Shown: in pieces, positions 26,740 to 36,342 of the stretch
Numbering within the stretch: the first letter of the stretch is position 1
How the letters are laid out: the number at the start of each line of letters is the position of its first letter
Assembly: GCA_026390775.1 (NCBI GenBank)
Contig: JAPLFF010000007.1
Location: 434,001-498,000 of the forward strand
Reading direction: 5' to 3'
DNA: 64,000 nt
Source: Ignavibacteriales bacterium
GTDB taxonomy: Bacteria; Bacteroidota; Ignavibacteria; Ignavibacteriales; Melioribacteraceae
Translations under genes and position numbers: made by a program
The notes under the pieces: generated by a model
Databases searched by the model: none
Told to the model about the DNA's origin: nothing
The model's input: only the letters and a program-made list of their open reading frames with translations

Positions 26740-27306
26740 TTATTTCTTTTTTTCTTTTATTATACTTTCAATGCTCTTGAAATGTTTTGAATCTTTACCT
26801 TCATTGGGAATTAACTTCTTTTTTGTTCCGGCTTTATTCCCCGCTATTACACTATCAATATTTCTGAAATTCTGTGAAGTAGTATCTACTTTGGGTTTTA
26901 GTTGATTCTTAATCTCATTTGTAATTTCATTAACTTTTTTTTCAATCTGAACCGGTTTCAAATCAACATTAAATAGATATGGATCAACGAACCCAAAAGA
27001 ACCAACAGTCAAAGCTATAGTTAATAATAGTGAACAAAAGATCGGCACAAGATATCCAAGCAGTAAACGAATAAGTCTTCCGCCGGATTTCTTATCTATT
27101 CTTTTAGCTGTTCTTATTATGATAAACGTAAGGACCCAGCATATTATGACGCCCAATGAAAGAATTGATAAGAATAAAATTTTTCTTTGTGAGCTAACAG
27201 CCCCGAGAACAAATACCGAAAAAACTATCAAGAATATTATTAACCGCTGATATAATAAATTTTCGGCAGCAGTTGATTCTTGGTTCAAGTTCGAATTGGT
27301 AGACAT
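26740..27306 (-). CDS. Small membrane protein of unknown function
   Basis: The 188-residue protein has three predicted membrane helices (about 22-42, 46-66 and 83-107). A soluble, Lys-rich tail of about 75 residues follows, with a near-repeat of F-R-N-I-D-S-V-I and F-K-S-I-E-S-I-I near its end. I do not recognise a family. It lies 78 bases downstream of mgtA on the same strand and could be co-transcribed with it, but no functional link is visible. Confidence 0.65.
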   Translation of the reverse strand: MSTNSNLNQESTAAENLLYQRLIIFLIVFSVFVLGAVSSQRKILFLSILSLGVIICWVLTFIIIRTAKRIDKKSGGRLIRLLLGYLVPIFCSLLLTIALTVGSFGFVDPYLFNVDLKPVQIEKKVNEITNEIKNQLKPKVDTTSQNFRNIDSVIAGNKAGTKKKLIPNEGKDSKHFKSIESIIKEKKK

Positions 27307-27384
27307 TATAATTCCTGAATTACATCCAAATATATTTAATACTAGTCTTACATGCTCTCAATAAATTCAACTAATTATCTTCTG

Positions 27385-30027
27385 CTAAAAACCGTCCGGA
27401 ATAAATCTCTTGATCAATGAAACTTTTACAAATTGTGTAAGCATCAAATAAGAAATTAAAATCATAGCAAGTAAAGGCCAATACAACGCCGGCAAAGCAA
27501 CAAGGGATAAACCTTTGGCAAATGGAGAAAACGGAAGCCAAATTCCAATTATCATTATTAAAAATGTTGTTGCAATTAATTGAATACTTGCGCGACTTTG
27601 AATAAATGGTATTTTATTTGTTCTAATAACATGAATGATAAGCGTTTGAGTAAGCAGAGATTCTACGAACCACCCGGTTTGAAACAATGAAGATTTTCCT
27701 AAATCCCAACATCCAAAAACATAAAGCATTATAAAAAAGGTAGCGTAATCAAAAATTGAACTGATTGGACCAATGAACAAAATAAATTTTGATATTGCAC
27801 CCATTGACCACGGTCTTGGTTTTGCAATAAGTTCAGGATCAACACCATCAGTTGGAATCGGTACTTGTGAAAAATCATACAATAGATTGTTCGCTAAAAT
27901 TTGAATTGGCATCATTGGTAAAAACGGTAGAATAATACTTGCGCCGAGAACGCTGAACATGTTCCCGAAATTTGAACTGGCGCCCATACGAATGTATTTA
28001 AGAATGTTAGCAAAAACTTTTCTCCCTTCCTGAACTCCTTCTTCAAGCACCATTAAGCTTTTCTTTAATAGAATTACATCTGCAGTTTCTTTTGCAATAT
28101 CAACGGCTGAGTCAACAGAAATTCCAACATCAGCAACTCGCAGTGCCGGGGCATCATTCATTCCATCGCCTAAAAATCCAACCGTATGCCCTCGCTTTTG
28201 TAATATTTTTACAATTTTCTGTTTATCCGTAGGTGAGTGCCGCGCAAAAATTGTTGTCTCATCTACAGCATTTGATAATTCATCGTCAGTCATCCGTTCA
28301 GTGTCCGTACCGAGTAAAACTTTATCAGTGGAGATTCCAACTTCTTTACAAACTTTCATAGTTACTAATTCATTATCGCCCGTGATAACTTTGATGCTAA
28401 TCCCATGATTTTGAAGAGCAACAATTGCAGCTGCTGCAGTTTCCTTCGGAGGGTCGAGAAATGCGAGATACCCTATTAGAGTAAGATTTGATTCGTCATC
28501 TTTATTGTAAGCTTCTTTCTTTTCCAAATCTTTATACGCCAACGCCAGAACTCTAAATCCATCTTTACTCAAATCATCATATTCCTCTTTTAAATCAGAG
28601 ATTAATACTGATTCGACCGGCAATATTTCGCCGTCCAGCTCAAAATGTGTGCACCTGGAAAATATCTCCTCAGGCGCTCCTTTTGTAATTATTTGGTGTA
28701 CCCCATTAGGAGTTTCTACTACAACCGACATAATTTTTCGTGAAAAGTCGAATGGAATTTCATCAACCTTTTTGTAATTGGCTATATGTAATTCATCTTC
28801 AGCTTCTTTATGAACAAGAATTGCCCTATCAAGAATATTTTTCAATCCGGTTTGAAAATAACTATTCAAATAAGCCATTTGAAGAACACCTTCATCATCT
28901 TTTCTAACAACATCACAATGTTTTTCCAGAATTACTTTATCAATTGTTAATGTGCCGGTTTTATCAGTACATAAAACATCCATAGCGCCAAGATTTTGAA
29001 TTGCATTTAATCGCTTCATGATTACTTTTTTCTTAGACATTGCCATAGCACCTTTAGACAAACATACAGTTACTATCATTGGCAGCATTTCAGGTGTCAA
29101 TCCAACAGCAACAGCCAGGGCAAAGAAGAATGCTTCGTGCCAGTTGTGTTTAGTCAATCCGTTTATCAAAAAAACTAGGGGAACCATTACCATCATAAAT
29201 TTTATCATTAGCCACGTAAAACTTTTTACACCTTTATCAAAACTTGTCTGAACTTGTTCTGTAGTAATTGCGCTTGCCATTTTGCCTAAATAAGTATTTG
29301 CACCCGTCGTAACAACAATCCCGGTAGCGCTTCCGCTTTCAACACTTGTTCCCAGGAAACAAATATTTTTTATTTCTAAAGAGGACTTAGAATTGGAATC
29401 ATCATTTGTCTCGAATTTCTCTACAGGTATAGACTCGCCGGTAAGAGCGCTTTGTATGATAAACAAGTCCTTGCTTGATAAAATTCTGAGATCTGCGGGG
29501 ATCATATCGCCGGCTGATAATTTGACAATATCGCCTGGAACCAATTTTGACAACGGAATTTCTTCTTCTATTCCATTTCTAATCACTGTTGCAGTTACAT
29601 GAATCATTGCTTTCAATTTAGCGGCGGCATTATCAGCTTTATATTCTTGAACAAAACGCAGCACTAATCCAAGAAGGACCATTATGAAAATTATTATTGC
29701 AGTTTCATAATCATGAGTAAGTATTGAAACAATTCCAATAACAGAAAGTAGAATTACCAGTGGATTCAATACCGCATCTATTATCAATTTTATCCACGTA
29801 CTCTTCTTTTCTTTTACAACAACATTAAGTCCGTAGTTTTCCAAGCGGATTTCAGCTTCTTGATTAGTTAAGCCAAGTAGAGAAGTTTTAAGTCTATCGA
29901 AGACTTCTTGATGTTTGAGTTGTGATATTTCAATTAGTTGAGAGGAGACTTGAATACTTGATAATTGGTTTTTTTTAGCCGGAGGAATTACTTTTGGGAA
30001 AACGTTTGTTTGAAAAAAATTTCGCAT
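27385..30027 (-). CDS. mgtA: Magnesium-translocating P-type ATPase
   Basis: This is an inner-membrane P-type ATPase of the MgtA/MgtB group (P3B), which imports Mg2+ with ATP. The 880-residue protein has the actuator motif L-T-G-E-S (195-199), the phosphorylation motif D-K-T-G-T-L-T with Asp355, and the hinge G-D-G-M-N-D-A-P-A-L. MgtA-specific membrane sequence includes N-N-L-L-Y-D-F-S-Q-V-P-I-P-T-D and S-N-F-G-N-M-F-S-V. The N-terminal cytosolic cation-ATPase region (about 35-80) is present. The leader to the upstream Nudix gene is only 43 bases, so there is no room for the Mg-sensing leader RNA found in enterics. Transport direction and ion are inferred from the family. Confidence 0.93.
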   Translation of the reverse strand: MRNFFQTNVFPKVIPPAKKNQLSSIQVSSQLIEISQLKHQEVFDRLKTSLLGLTNQEAEIRLENYGLNVVVKEKKSTWIKLIIDAVLNPLVILLSVIGIVSILTHDYETAIIIFIMVLLGLVLRFVQEYKADNAAAKLKAMIHVTATVIRNGIEEEIPLSKLVPGDIVKLSAGDMIPADLRILSSKDLFIIQSALTGESIPVEKFETNDDSNSKSSLEIKNICFLGTSVESGSATGIVVTTGANTYLGKMASAITTEQVQTSFDKGVKSFTWLMIKFMMVMVPLVFLINGLTKHNWHEAFFFALAVAVGLTPEMLPMIVTVCLSKGAMAMSKKKVIMKRLNAIQNLGAMDVLCTDKTGTLTIDKVILEKHCDVVRKDDEGVLQMAYLNSYFQTGLKNILDRAILVHKEAEDELHIANYKKVDEIPFDFSRKIMSVVVETPNGVHQIITKGAPEEIFSRCTHFELDGEILPVESVLISDLKEEYDDLSKDGFRVLALAYKDLEKKEAYNKDDESNLTLIGYLAFLDPPKETAAAAIVALQNHGISIKVITGDNELVTMKVCKEVGISTDKVLLGTDTERMTDDELSNAVDETTIFARHSPTDKQKIVKILQKRGHTVGFLGDGMNDAPALRVADVGISVDSAVDIAKETADVILLKKSLMVLEEGVQEGRKVFANILKYIRMGASSNFGNMFSVLGASIILPFLPMMPIQILANNLLYDFSQVPIPTDGVDPELIAKPRPWSMGAISKFILFIGPISSIFDYATFFIMLYVFGCWDLGKSSLFQTGWFVESLLTQTLIIHVIRTNKIPFIQSRASIQLIATTFLIMIIGIWLPFSPFAKGLSLVALPALYWPLLAMILISYLMLTQFVKVSLIKRFIPDGF

Positions 30028-30070
30028 TAATCTGAAACTCCGTAAAGAAATTTACAATCGGATATGATTT

Positions 30071-30529
30071 TTAATAAAATTCTACATTATGACTTTTCAA
30101 AATTCCATTTTTATAAATAAACTTTGCACTGAAAAACTTATCATCCAAAAGCCATGGAATAAATATCTGGTCGCCTTCCCATAAATTCAGTTTGAGAAGT
30201 TGATTGTTCTGTATCCATTCAAGTTTTCCTTCATGCGAATCAATTAATTTTCCTTTGAACTCTCTCGCTGTAAATAGAAAAACATACCAATCCTTCTTTC
30301 CGTCAAACATTGGGAAAGTTATAAAACCGTGCATCTTTGGACTCTTTATCAGCAAACCGCTTTCTTCTTTTACTTCACGAATGATACATTCTTCCGGAGT
30401 TTCACCGTGTTCAAACTTACCGCCGAGCCCATTCCACTTTCCTTCATGCACATCATCTTTCTTTTTTATTCGATGAAGCATTAAAGTTTTATCTTTATCT
30501 ATAATGTAACAAAGAGTTGCTAATTGCAT
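30071..30529 (-). CDS. Nudix hydrolase (MutT-like)
   Basis: The 152-residue protein has a complete Nudix box, G-x5-E-x7-R-E-V-x-E-E-x-G, from Gly37 (G-K-F-E-H-G-E-T...) to Gly58, which holds the catalytic metals. The preceding W-N-G-L-G-G-K and the start M-Q-L-A-T-L-C-Y-I resemble MutT/8-oxo-dGTP diphosphatase-type enzymes. Substrate choice among oxidised nucleotides and other NDP-X compounds cannot be fixed from sequence. It sits between the S23-like gene and mgtA on the same strand, close enough for one transcript. Confidence 0.88.
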   Translation of the reverse strand: MQLATLCYIIDKDKTLMLHRIKKKDDVHEGKWNGLGGKFEHGETPEECIIREVKEESGLLIKSPKMHGFITFPMFDGKKDWYVFLFTAREFKGKLIDSHEGKLEWIQNNQLLKLNLWEGDQIFIPWLLDDKFFSAKFIYKNGILKSHNVEFY

Positions 30530-30567
30530 TGCTTCTTCTTAGTCCTCTCTTCTTGTGAAGTAAATTT

Positions 30568-30924
30568 TTAATGATTAATTGATGATGCTAGTATTGAGGA
30601 AATGTCGTCAAGTTCGTCTAAGAACCATTTTACTTTTTCTGCTTTTGCACGTTTGCTATCGCGGACTAATGCCAGCCAAAGTTTTGTTTCATTAGCAAAT
30701 TTGAGAGATGCAATTGTGTAATTGTTCAATTCTTTTTTTGTTGACGAGGCAGTGGCTTCAATAAAATTACTGATTACGCTTGTCCCGCTCCCGAATAGCT
30801 GATCGCCGATTCTTTGAGAAACATTATCCTTGGGAAGTGAATCTATAAACTCAATCAACTTTAACGTGAAAAAGTAAATTCTTTTTCTAAACTCTCCTCT
30901 GGATCTAGTTGTTTCAAGCTGCAT
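30568..30924 (-). CDS. Four-helix-bundle (S23/IVP-type) protein
   Basis: The 118-residue protein is all-helical and matches the bacterial four-helix-bundle family first found in 23S rRNA intervening sequences. Marks include F-R-K-R-I-Y-F-F-T-L-K-L-I-E-F-I near the start, the I-G-D-Q-L-F-G-S-G-T-S-V-I-S-N-F-I-E-A turn, the F-A-N-E-T-K-L-W-L segment and a helical end. The biochemical role is unknown. Members often stand alone between unrelated genes, as here: it lies eight bases after hldD and before the Nudix gene. The tight spacing implies co-transcription with hldD. Confidence 0.85.
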   Translation of the reverse strand: MQLETTRSRGEFRKRIYFFTLKLIEFIDSLPKDNVSQRIGDQLFGSGTSVISNFIEATASSTKKELNNYTIASLKFANETKLWLALVRDSKRAKAEKVKWFLDELDDISSILASSINH

Positions 30925-30932
30925 ACTTTCCT

Positions 30933-31916
30933 CTACTCTTTACTCATTCCTAAATAAATATCTTTTAAGAGATAATTTTTTACGTAGTCTGTAACACCAT
31001 CACGGGCGTTCAGAATATTTTTATCATAACCGGCATTTCTTAATTTTTTCATATTTGCTTCAGTGAAATATTGATACTTCTCTCTAATCTCATCCGGCAT
31101 ATCAATAAATTCTATATTAACCGGCTTCCCAACTGCATCGAACAACGCTTTTACAAGTTCGGCCCATGTTTGAGCATGTCCGGTACCGATATTAAAAATT
31201 CCGTTCTTATCCTGATGATCAAGAAAATATAAAGTCATATCAACAGCGTCTTTCACATAAATAAAATCACGTTTCTGTTCACCATCCTTAAATTCCGGTT
31301 TATAAGATTTAAAAAGCCGGACTTTTCCTGTATCTCTCACTTGTTCAAAAGCTTTGTGAACTACGCTTCTCATCTCGCCTTTATGATATTCATTTGGTCC
31401 ATACACATTGAAATATTTTAGTCCAACAACTTTATCAGCAAGACTATTTCTCTTGATCCAAGTATCAAATAAATGTTTTGAATAACCATACATGTTCATT
31501 GGTCTTAACTCGCCAAGTGAATTTTCATCATCGTTATATCCATTAGATCCGTCGCCATAAGTAGCGGCAGAAGATGCATAAATAAATCTAACTCCGTTTT
31601 CTAAACAATACTTTGCAAGTTCTTGCGAGTAATGATAATTGTTGTCCATAAGAAAGTCGGCATCTTTTTCTGTTGTTGAAGAACATGCACCCAGATGAAT
31701 TATTGAAGTTGCTTTGAAAGGAAGACCTCGCTGTAAAACCAATCCCATAAAATCATCTTTATTGTAAAAATCAGAATACTTAAGCCCGTTAAGATTTTTC
31801 CATTTTTCATCTTTGCCGAGTTCATCAACAATAATAATCTTATCATACCCTAACTTGTTTAACTTCCATACAATCGCACTACCGATAAATCCTGCACCGC
31901 CGGTAACTACTATCAT
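30933..31916 (-). CDS. hldD: ADP-L-glycero-D-manno-heptose 6-epimerase
   Basis: HldD interconverts ADP-D-glycero- and ADP-L-glycero-manno-heptose, the last step in making the heptose donor for LPS-type glycans. The 327-residue protein has the Rossmann motif T-G-G-A-G-F-I-G-S at the N terminus and the SDR catalytic pair Y-G-Y-S-K (Tyr143, Lys147). Family sequence includes L-K-Y-F-N-V-Y-G-P-N-E-Y-H-K-G-E-M-R-S-V and Q-K-R-D-F-I-Y-V-K-D. The length is close to the E. coli enzyme. It heads a minus-strand run with the S23-like, Nudix and mgtA genes. A GT9 heptosyltransferase-like protein at 52854-53921 would be a natural user of its product. Confidence 0.93.
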   Translation of the reverse strand: MIVVTGGAGFIGSAIVWKLNKLGYDKIIIVDELGKDEKWKNLNGLKYSDFYNKDDFMGLVLQRGLPFKATSIIHLGACSSTTEKDADFLMDNNYHYSQELAKYCLENGVRFIYASSAATYGDGSNGYNDDENSLGELRPMNMYGYSKHLFDTWIKRNSLADKVVGLKYFNVYGPNEYHKGEMRSVVHKAFEQVRDTGKVRLFKSYKPEFKDGEQKRDFIYVKDAVDMTLYFLDHQDKNGIFNIGTGHAQTWAELVKALFDAVGKPVNIEFIDMPDEIREKYQYFTEANMKKLRNAGYDKNILNARDGVTDYVKNYLLKDIYLGMSKE

Positions 31917-32037
31917 TATCTTCTCTATTATTTATTATATTTGAGTGAAAATATATCACTATTAAAAATGAAATAAAATAGAACGCAGATACTTATGATT
32001 TATTGATCAATCATAATTATCTGATTTCCTATTAGAA

Positions 32038-35000
32038 ATGGAATTAATGAATAATAATCTTGCAATACTTTCAAAACTCTTATTAGAAAGAATTTTACTG
32101 CTCGACGGACCGAAAGGGACATTGATACAAAGCTATAAACTTTCGGACACTGATTTCCGCGGGAAAAGATTTAAGGATCATCCGGTTGATCTCAAAGGAA
32201 ATAACGATATTCTTGTTTTAACACAGCCGGAAATAATTAAAAATATTCATCATCAGCATCTCGATGCCGGTTCGGATTTTATCGGGACAAACACATTTAA
32301 CGGTACTTCAATATCTCAGGCAGATTATCAAACTGAAAATCTTTCTTACGAGATAAATTTTGAAGCGGCAAAAATAGCAAGAGAAGCTGCCGACGAATAC
32401 ACAAAAAAGAATTCAGGAAAACCGAGATTTGTAACCGGGACGATCGGTCCGACAAACAAGTCTTTGTCAATGTCGCCGAAAGTTGATGACCCGGGGTATA
32501 GAGCTGTAACTTTTAATCAAATGGCTGCTTCATTTAAGGAACAAGCGCGCGGGTTAATTGACGGCGGCGCTGATGTTATGCTTGTTGAGACAATGATAGA
32601 CACACTAAATGCTAAAGCTGCTCTTTATGGAATTATGGAATTGTGTGAAGAAACAAAGAATAATATTCCAATAATGGTATCGGGTTCCATTATTGATTTG
32701 AGCGGAAGAACATTAAGCGGACAAAACACAGAAGCATTTTGGAATTCAATCTCTCACACAAAAAATTTATTGAGTGTTGGACTTAATTGTTCGCTTGGAC
32801 CAAAGCAAATGCGTCCCTTCATTTCGGAATTATCGTGTATTGCAAATGTTTTTATCAGCTTATATCCGAATGCCGGTTTACCAAATGAGTTCGGCGGATA
32901 TGATGAATCGCCGGAAGTCATGTCTAAAGTTCTGGAAGAATATGCAAGTGAAGGATTTTTAAATATCGTTGGCGGATGCTGCGGAACAACTCCCGAACAT
33001 ATAAAAGCATTTGCAGAGATCGCAAAAAAATATCCGCCGAGAAAAATTCCTGATGTAAAAAAATATTTGAGATTAAGCGGACTTGAACCGCTCACACTAC
33101 GACCTGACACAAATTTTATAAATATCGGTGAACGCACAAACGTAACCGGCTCTCGTAAATTTGCACGGCTCATTAAAGAGAATAAATATGAAGATGCTTT
33201 ATCCGTAGCCAAAGAACAAGTTGAAAACGGTGCACAAATCCTCGATATAAATATGGATGAAGGATTGATCAACTCCGAAGAAGCGATGACAAAGTATTTA
33301 AAACTTCTTGCTGTTGAACCTGATATTGCAAGAGTTCCGATAATGCTTGATTCTTCTAAGTGGAGTGTTATTGAAGCAGGGTTAAAATGTTTGCAAGGCA
33401 AAGGAATTGTTAATTCAATTTCTATGAAAGAAGGTGAAGAAATTTTTAAGGAACACGCACGGAAAATTTTACGTTATGGTGCGGCGGTTGTTGTTATGGC
33501 ATTCGATGAACAAGGACAAGCAGATACACTCGAAAGAAAAATTTCGATTTGCGAACGTGCATATAAAATTTTAACCGAAGAAGTTGGTTTCCCTCCGCAA
33601 GATATTATTCTCGATCCAAATATCTTTGCAGTTGCAACGGGAATTGAAGGACATAATCAATACGCTCTCAACTATATTGAAGCAGTCCGATGGATAAAGA
33701 AAAATTTACCTCATGCAAAAGTTAGCGGCGGTGTCAGCAATATTTCATTTTCATTTCGGGGAAACGATTTTGTCCGGGAAGCTATGCATTCGGCTTTTCT
33801 TTATCATGCCATAGAAGCAGGAATGGATATGGGAATTGTGAATGCGGGACAACTTACTGTCTATGAAGAAATCCCGAAAGACTTTCTGGAACGCGTTGAA
33901 GATGTTTTGTTGAATAGAAGACCGGATGCAACTGAAAGATTAGTTGAGTTTGCTAACACTTTATCGCAAGAAGTAAAAAGCGAGAAGCAAGAGGGTGAGT
34001 GGAGAAAGGGTTCAGTAGAAGATAGACTGAAACACGCTCTAGTAAAAGGTATTGTTGATTACATTGACCAAGATATTGAGGAAGCCAGACAAAAATATTC
34101 TAAACCGCTGGATGTAATTGAAGGTCCATTAATGACGGCTATGAATGTTGTTGGAGATTTATTTGGTTCGGGAAAAATGTTTTTACCTCAGGTTGTAAAA
34201 AGCGCACGCGTCATGAAAAAAGCTGTCGCTTATTTAATTCCCTTTATCGAAGTTGAGAAAGAACAAAGCGGTATGACAAAAGCAAAAGGAAAAATTTTGC
34301 TTGCTACTGTGAAAGGTGATGTACACGATATAGGGAAAAATATTGTAGGAGTTGTTCTCGGTTGCAACAATTATGATATCATTGATCTTGGAGTGATGGT
34401 TCCATCAGATAAAATTTTATCTACCGCAATTGAAAAAAATGTTGATGTAATTGGTCTAAGCGGATTAATAACTCCTTCCCTTGATGAGATGGTTCATATT
34501 GCAAAAGAGATGGAGCGGATGAAGATTGATCTGCCGCTTCTTATCGGAGGCGCTACAACTTCAAGACTTCACACAGCTGTAAGAATTTCTCCCGCATTCA
34601 GCGGAATAACAGTGCATGTGCTGGATGCATCGAAGAGTGTTGGCGTTGTCAGCAGTCTTTTAAATAAAGATGCCAAAGAAATGTTTTCCAAAGGAATAAA
34701 AGAAGAATACGGTAAACTGAAATTGGGACATGCAAAGAAACAATCTGAAAAAGATTTTTTAACAATCGAACGAGCCCGCAAGAATAAACTCAACATTGAT
34801 TGGTCAAACTACCGAATTAAAAAGCCGAAAAAACTCGGTGTAAAAGTTTTGCAAAATTATTCACTGGAAGAAATCCGTAAGTATATTGACTGGACACCAT
34901 TCTTTATGACTTGGGAATTAAAAGGAAAGTACCCTGAAATTTTTGATAACACTAATTACGGAAAAGAAGCAAAGAAAATTTTTGATGATGCAAATCAGTT

Positions 35001-35745
35001 GCTGGATAATATAATTCAGAATAAACTTTTAACTGCAAATGGCGTTTGCGGACTTTTTGCCGCCAACTCTTTTGATGATGATATAGAAATTTATACTGAT
35101 GAATCACGGACAGGTATTCTTGAAAAATTAAATACTATCCGTCAGCAATCCGTTAAGTCAGGCGGAATTCCAAATATTGCATTAGCAGATTACATTTCTC
35201 CGAAAGAAAATGACTCGGAAGATTACATAGGAATGTTTGCTGTTACTACAGGTATAGGAATTGAAAAGATTATCGAACAATTTGAAAAACAGCACGACGA
35301 TTACAATTCGATTATGACAAAAGCTGTTGCAGACAGACTTGCCGAAGCATTTACAGAATTGCTTCATGAAAAAGTAAGAAAGGATTTCTGGGGTTATACA
35401 GCAAATGAAAAATTGTCTAACAAAGATCTTATTGATGAGAAATATATAGGTATTCGTCCTGCACCCGGTTATCCTTCTCAACCTGACCATACTGAGAAAT
35501 TAAAAATTTGGAAATTGCTTAATGCTGAAAAAAATACTTCAATAATATTAACAGAAAGTTTAGCTATGTTTCCTGCCGCATCTGTCTGCGGTTTATACTT
35601 TGCTCATACGGATTCTAAATATTTTACAGTTGGAAAGATCGGCAAAGATCAAGTAGAAGATTACCGAAAACGTAAAGGAATAAGTTTAAAAGAAGCCGAG
35701 AAATGGCTTAGACCAATTTTAAATTACGACGAGGAGATTGGTTAA
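32038..35745 (+). CDS. metH: Cobalamin-dependent methionine synthase
   Basis: MetH transfers the methyl group from 5-methyltetrahydrofolate to homocysteine through methylcobalamin. All four modules are present in 1235 residues. The homocysteine domain (about 15-330) has zinc ligands Cys251 (L-N-C-S-L-G) and Cys314/Cys315 (G-G-C-C-G). The pterin-binding domain (about 355-615) has [12 protein letters not shown]. The cobalamin domain (about 655-890) has D-V-H-D-I-G (His763 as lower ligand). The C-terminal SAM activation domain (about 920-1230) has R-P-A-P-G-Y-P. An alternative start is Met4. The upstream divergent region to hldD is about 120 bases and shows no cobalamin riboswitch. The next gene starts immediately after its stop codon. 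Confidence 0.97.
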   Translation: MELMNNNLAILSKLLLERILLLDGPKGTLIQSYKLSDTDFRGKRFKDHPVDLKGNNDILVLTQPEIIKNIHHQHLDAGSDFIGTNTFNGTSISQADYQTENLSYEINFEAAKIAREAADEYTKKNSGKPRFVTGTIGPTNKSLSMSPKVDDPGYRAVTFNQMAASFKEQARGLIDGGADVMLVETMIDTLNAKAALYGIMELCEETKNNIPIMVSGSIIDLSGRTLSGQNTEAFWNSISHTKNLLSVGLNCSLGPKQMRPFISELSCIANVFISLYPNAGLPNEFGGYDESPEVMSKVLEEYASEGFLNIVGGCCGTTPEHIKAFAEIAKKYPPRKIPDVKKYLRLSGLEPLTLRPDTNFINIGERTNVTGSRKFARLIKENKYEDALSVAKEQVENGAQILDINMDEGLINSEEAMTKYLKLLAVEPDIARVPIMLDSSKWSVIEAGLKCLQGKGIVNSISMKEGEEIFKEHARKILRYGAAVVVMAFDEQGQADTLERKISICERAYKILTEEVGFPPQDIILDPNIFAVATGIEGHNQYALNYIEAVRWIKKNLPHAKVSGGVSNISFSFRGNDFVREAMHSAFLYHAIEAGMDMGIVNAGQLTVYEEIPKDFLERVEDVLLNRRPDATERLVEFANTLSQEVKSEKQEGEWRKGSVEDRLKHALVKGIVDYIDQDIEEARQKYSKPLDVIEGPLMTAMNVVGDLFGSGKMFLPQVVKSARVMKKAVAYLIPFIEVEKEQSGMTKAKGKILLATVKGDVHDIGKNIVGVVLGCNNYDIIDLGVMVPSDKILSTAIEKNVDVIGLSGLITPSLDEMVHIAKEMERMKIDLPLLIGGATTSRLHTAVRISPAFSGITVHVLDASKSVGVVSSLLNKDAKEMFSKGIKEEYGKLKLGHAKKQSEKDFLTIERARKNKLNIDWSNYRIKKPKKLGVKVLQNYSLEEIRKYIDWTPFFMTWELKGKYPEIFDNTNYGKEAKKIFDDANQLLDNIIQNKLLTANGVCGLFAANSFDDDIEIYTDESRTGILEKLNTIRQQSVKSGGIPNIALADYISPKENDSEDYIGMFAVTTGIGIEKIIEQFEKQHDDYNSIMTKAVADRLAEAFTELLHEKVRKDFWGYTANEKLSNKDLIDEKYIGIRPAPGYPSQPDHTEKLKIWKLLNAEKNTSIILTESLAMFPAASVCGLYFAHTDSKYFTVGKIGKDQVEDYRKRKGISLKEAEKWLRPILNYDEEIG

Positions 35746-36219
35746 ATGGAAAGAACATTCCGCCCCGGTGCAATCGGTGCATTGTTGGATGAATACGAGC
35801 GTGTTGCACTCGAATTAAAAAATCTTTTGAGTACAATTTCTCAAGAAGAGTTTATTAAAGTTTTTGATCCGTACACTCGAGATGAAAACTGCCGTTCAAT
35901 TCAATCTATAATGAAACATGTGGTAAGCGCCGGATATAGATATGCAGATCAAATTTGTGATTTCCTAAAAAGACCGGCTGTAAATCATAACTATCATATC
36001 TATAACGTTGTTCACGCAATAGATGAATTGGAAAATTTTATTTTCTTTACAGCCGAAATTGTAAAAGAAAATTTAAAGATGACTCGCGAAGAGATCGCAG
36101 CAACTAAAACGGAAACACGTTGGGGTTTATACAATATTGAAATGATGTTTGAGCATGCTATTGTTCATATTCTAAGACATAGAAGACAAATTGAAAAGTT
36201 TATGGCTTCACAAAAATGA
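35746..36219 (+). CDS. DinB-like four-helix-bundle protein
   Basis: The 157-residue helical protein fits the DinB/YfiT-like metal-binding four-helix family. It has an N-terminal L-L-D-E-Y-E-R-V-A-L-E-L helix and candidate metal-binding His residues in I-M-K-H-V-V-S-A-G-Y-R-Y and F-E-H-A-I-V-H-I-L-R-H-R-R-Q-I. DinB-superfamily proteins include thiol transferases and many members without known function. Its ATG follows the metH TAA directly with no gap, so the two are surely in one transcript. A role with MetH in thiol or methyl metabolism is possible but is inference only. Confidence 0.75.
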   Translation: MERTFRPGAIGALLDEYERVALELKNLLSTISQEEFIKVFDPYTRDENCRSIQSIMKHVVSAGYRYADQICDFLKRPAVNHNYHIYNVVHAIDELENFIFFTAEIVKENLKMTREEIAATKTETRWGLYNIEMMFEHAIVHILRHRRQIEKFMASQK

Positions 36220-36286
36220 AACCGGTGCTGATTTATTTAACAATTTTTAACTGTGATTAATCTCCATATTCTCTAATTTAACTTTT

Positions 36287-36307
36287 ATGAGAATCCATGG
36301 TTCTCAT
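36287..36307. promoter_or_regulatory. Palindrome upstream of the M28 peptidase gene
   Basis: ATGAGAA (36287-36293) and TTCTCAT (36301-36307) are perfect 7-bp arms around TCCATGG. A few bases later comes AAAATTTTT. It could be a weak terminator for metH-dinB or an operator for the peptidase gene. Confidence 0.4.
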
Positions 36308-36342
36308 TAAAATTTTTCTTAACAATTCAGTACGGAGTTATC

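Noticed and set aside
30028-30070. Possible Mg-responsive leader before mgtA
   Set aside because: Only 43 bases separate the ATPase gene from the Nudix gene, too short for such an RNA.
31917-32037. Possible cobalamin riboswitch before metH
   Set aside because: The divergent region is only about 120 bases, is strongly AT-rich and shows no B12-box-like segment or terminator hairpin.
32754-33401. Minus-strand ORF of 215 residues inside metH
   Set aside because: It is antisense to the well-supported MetH homocysteine and pterin domains and shows no motif of its own.
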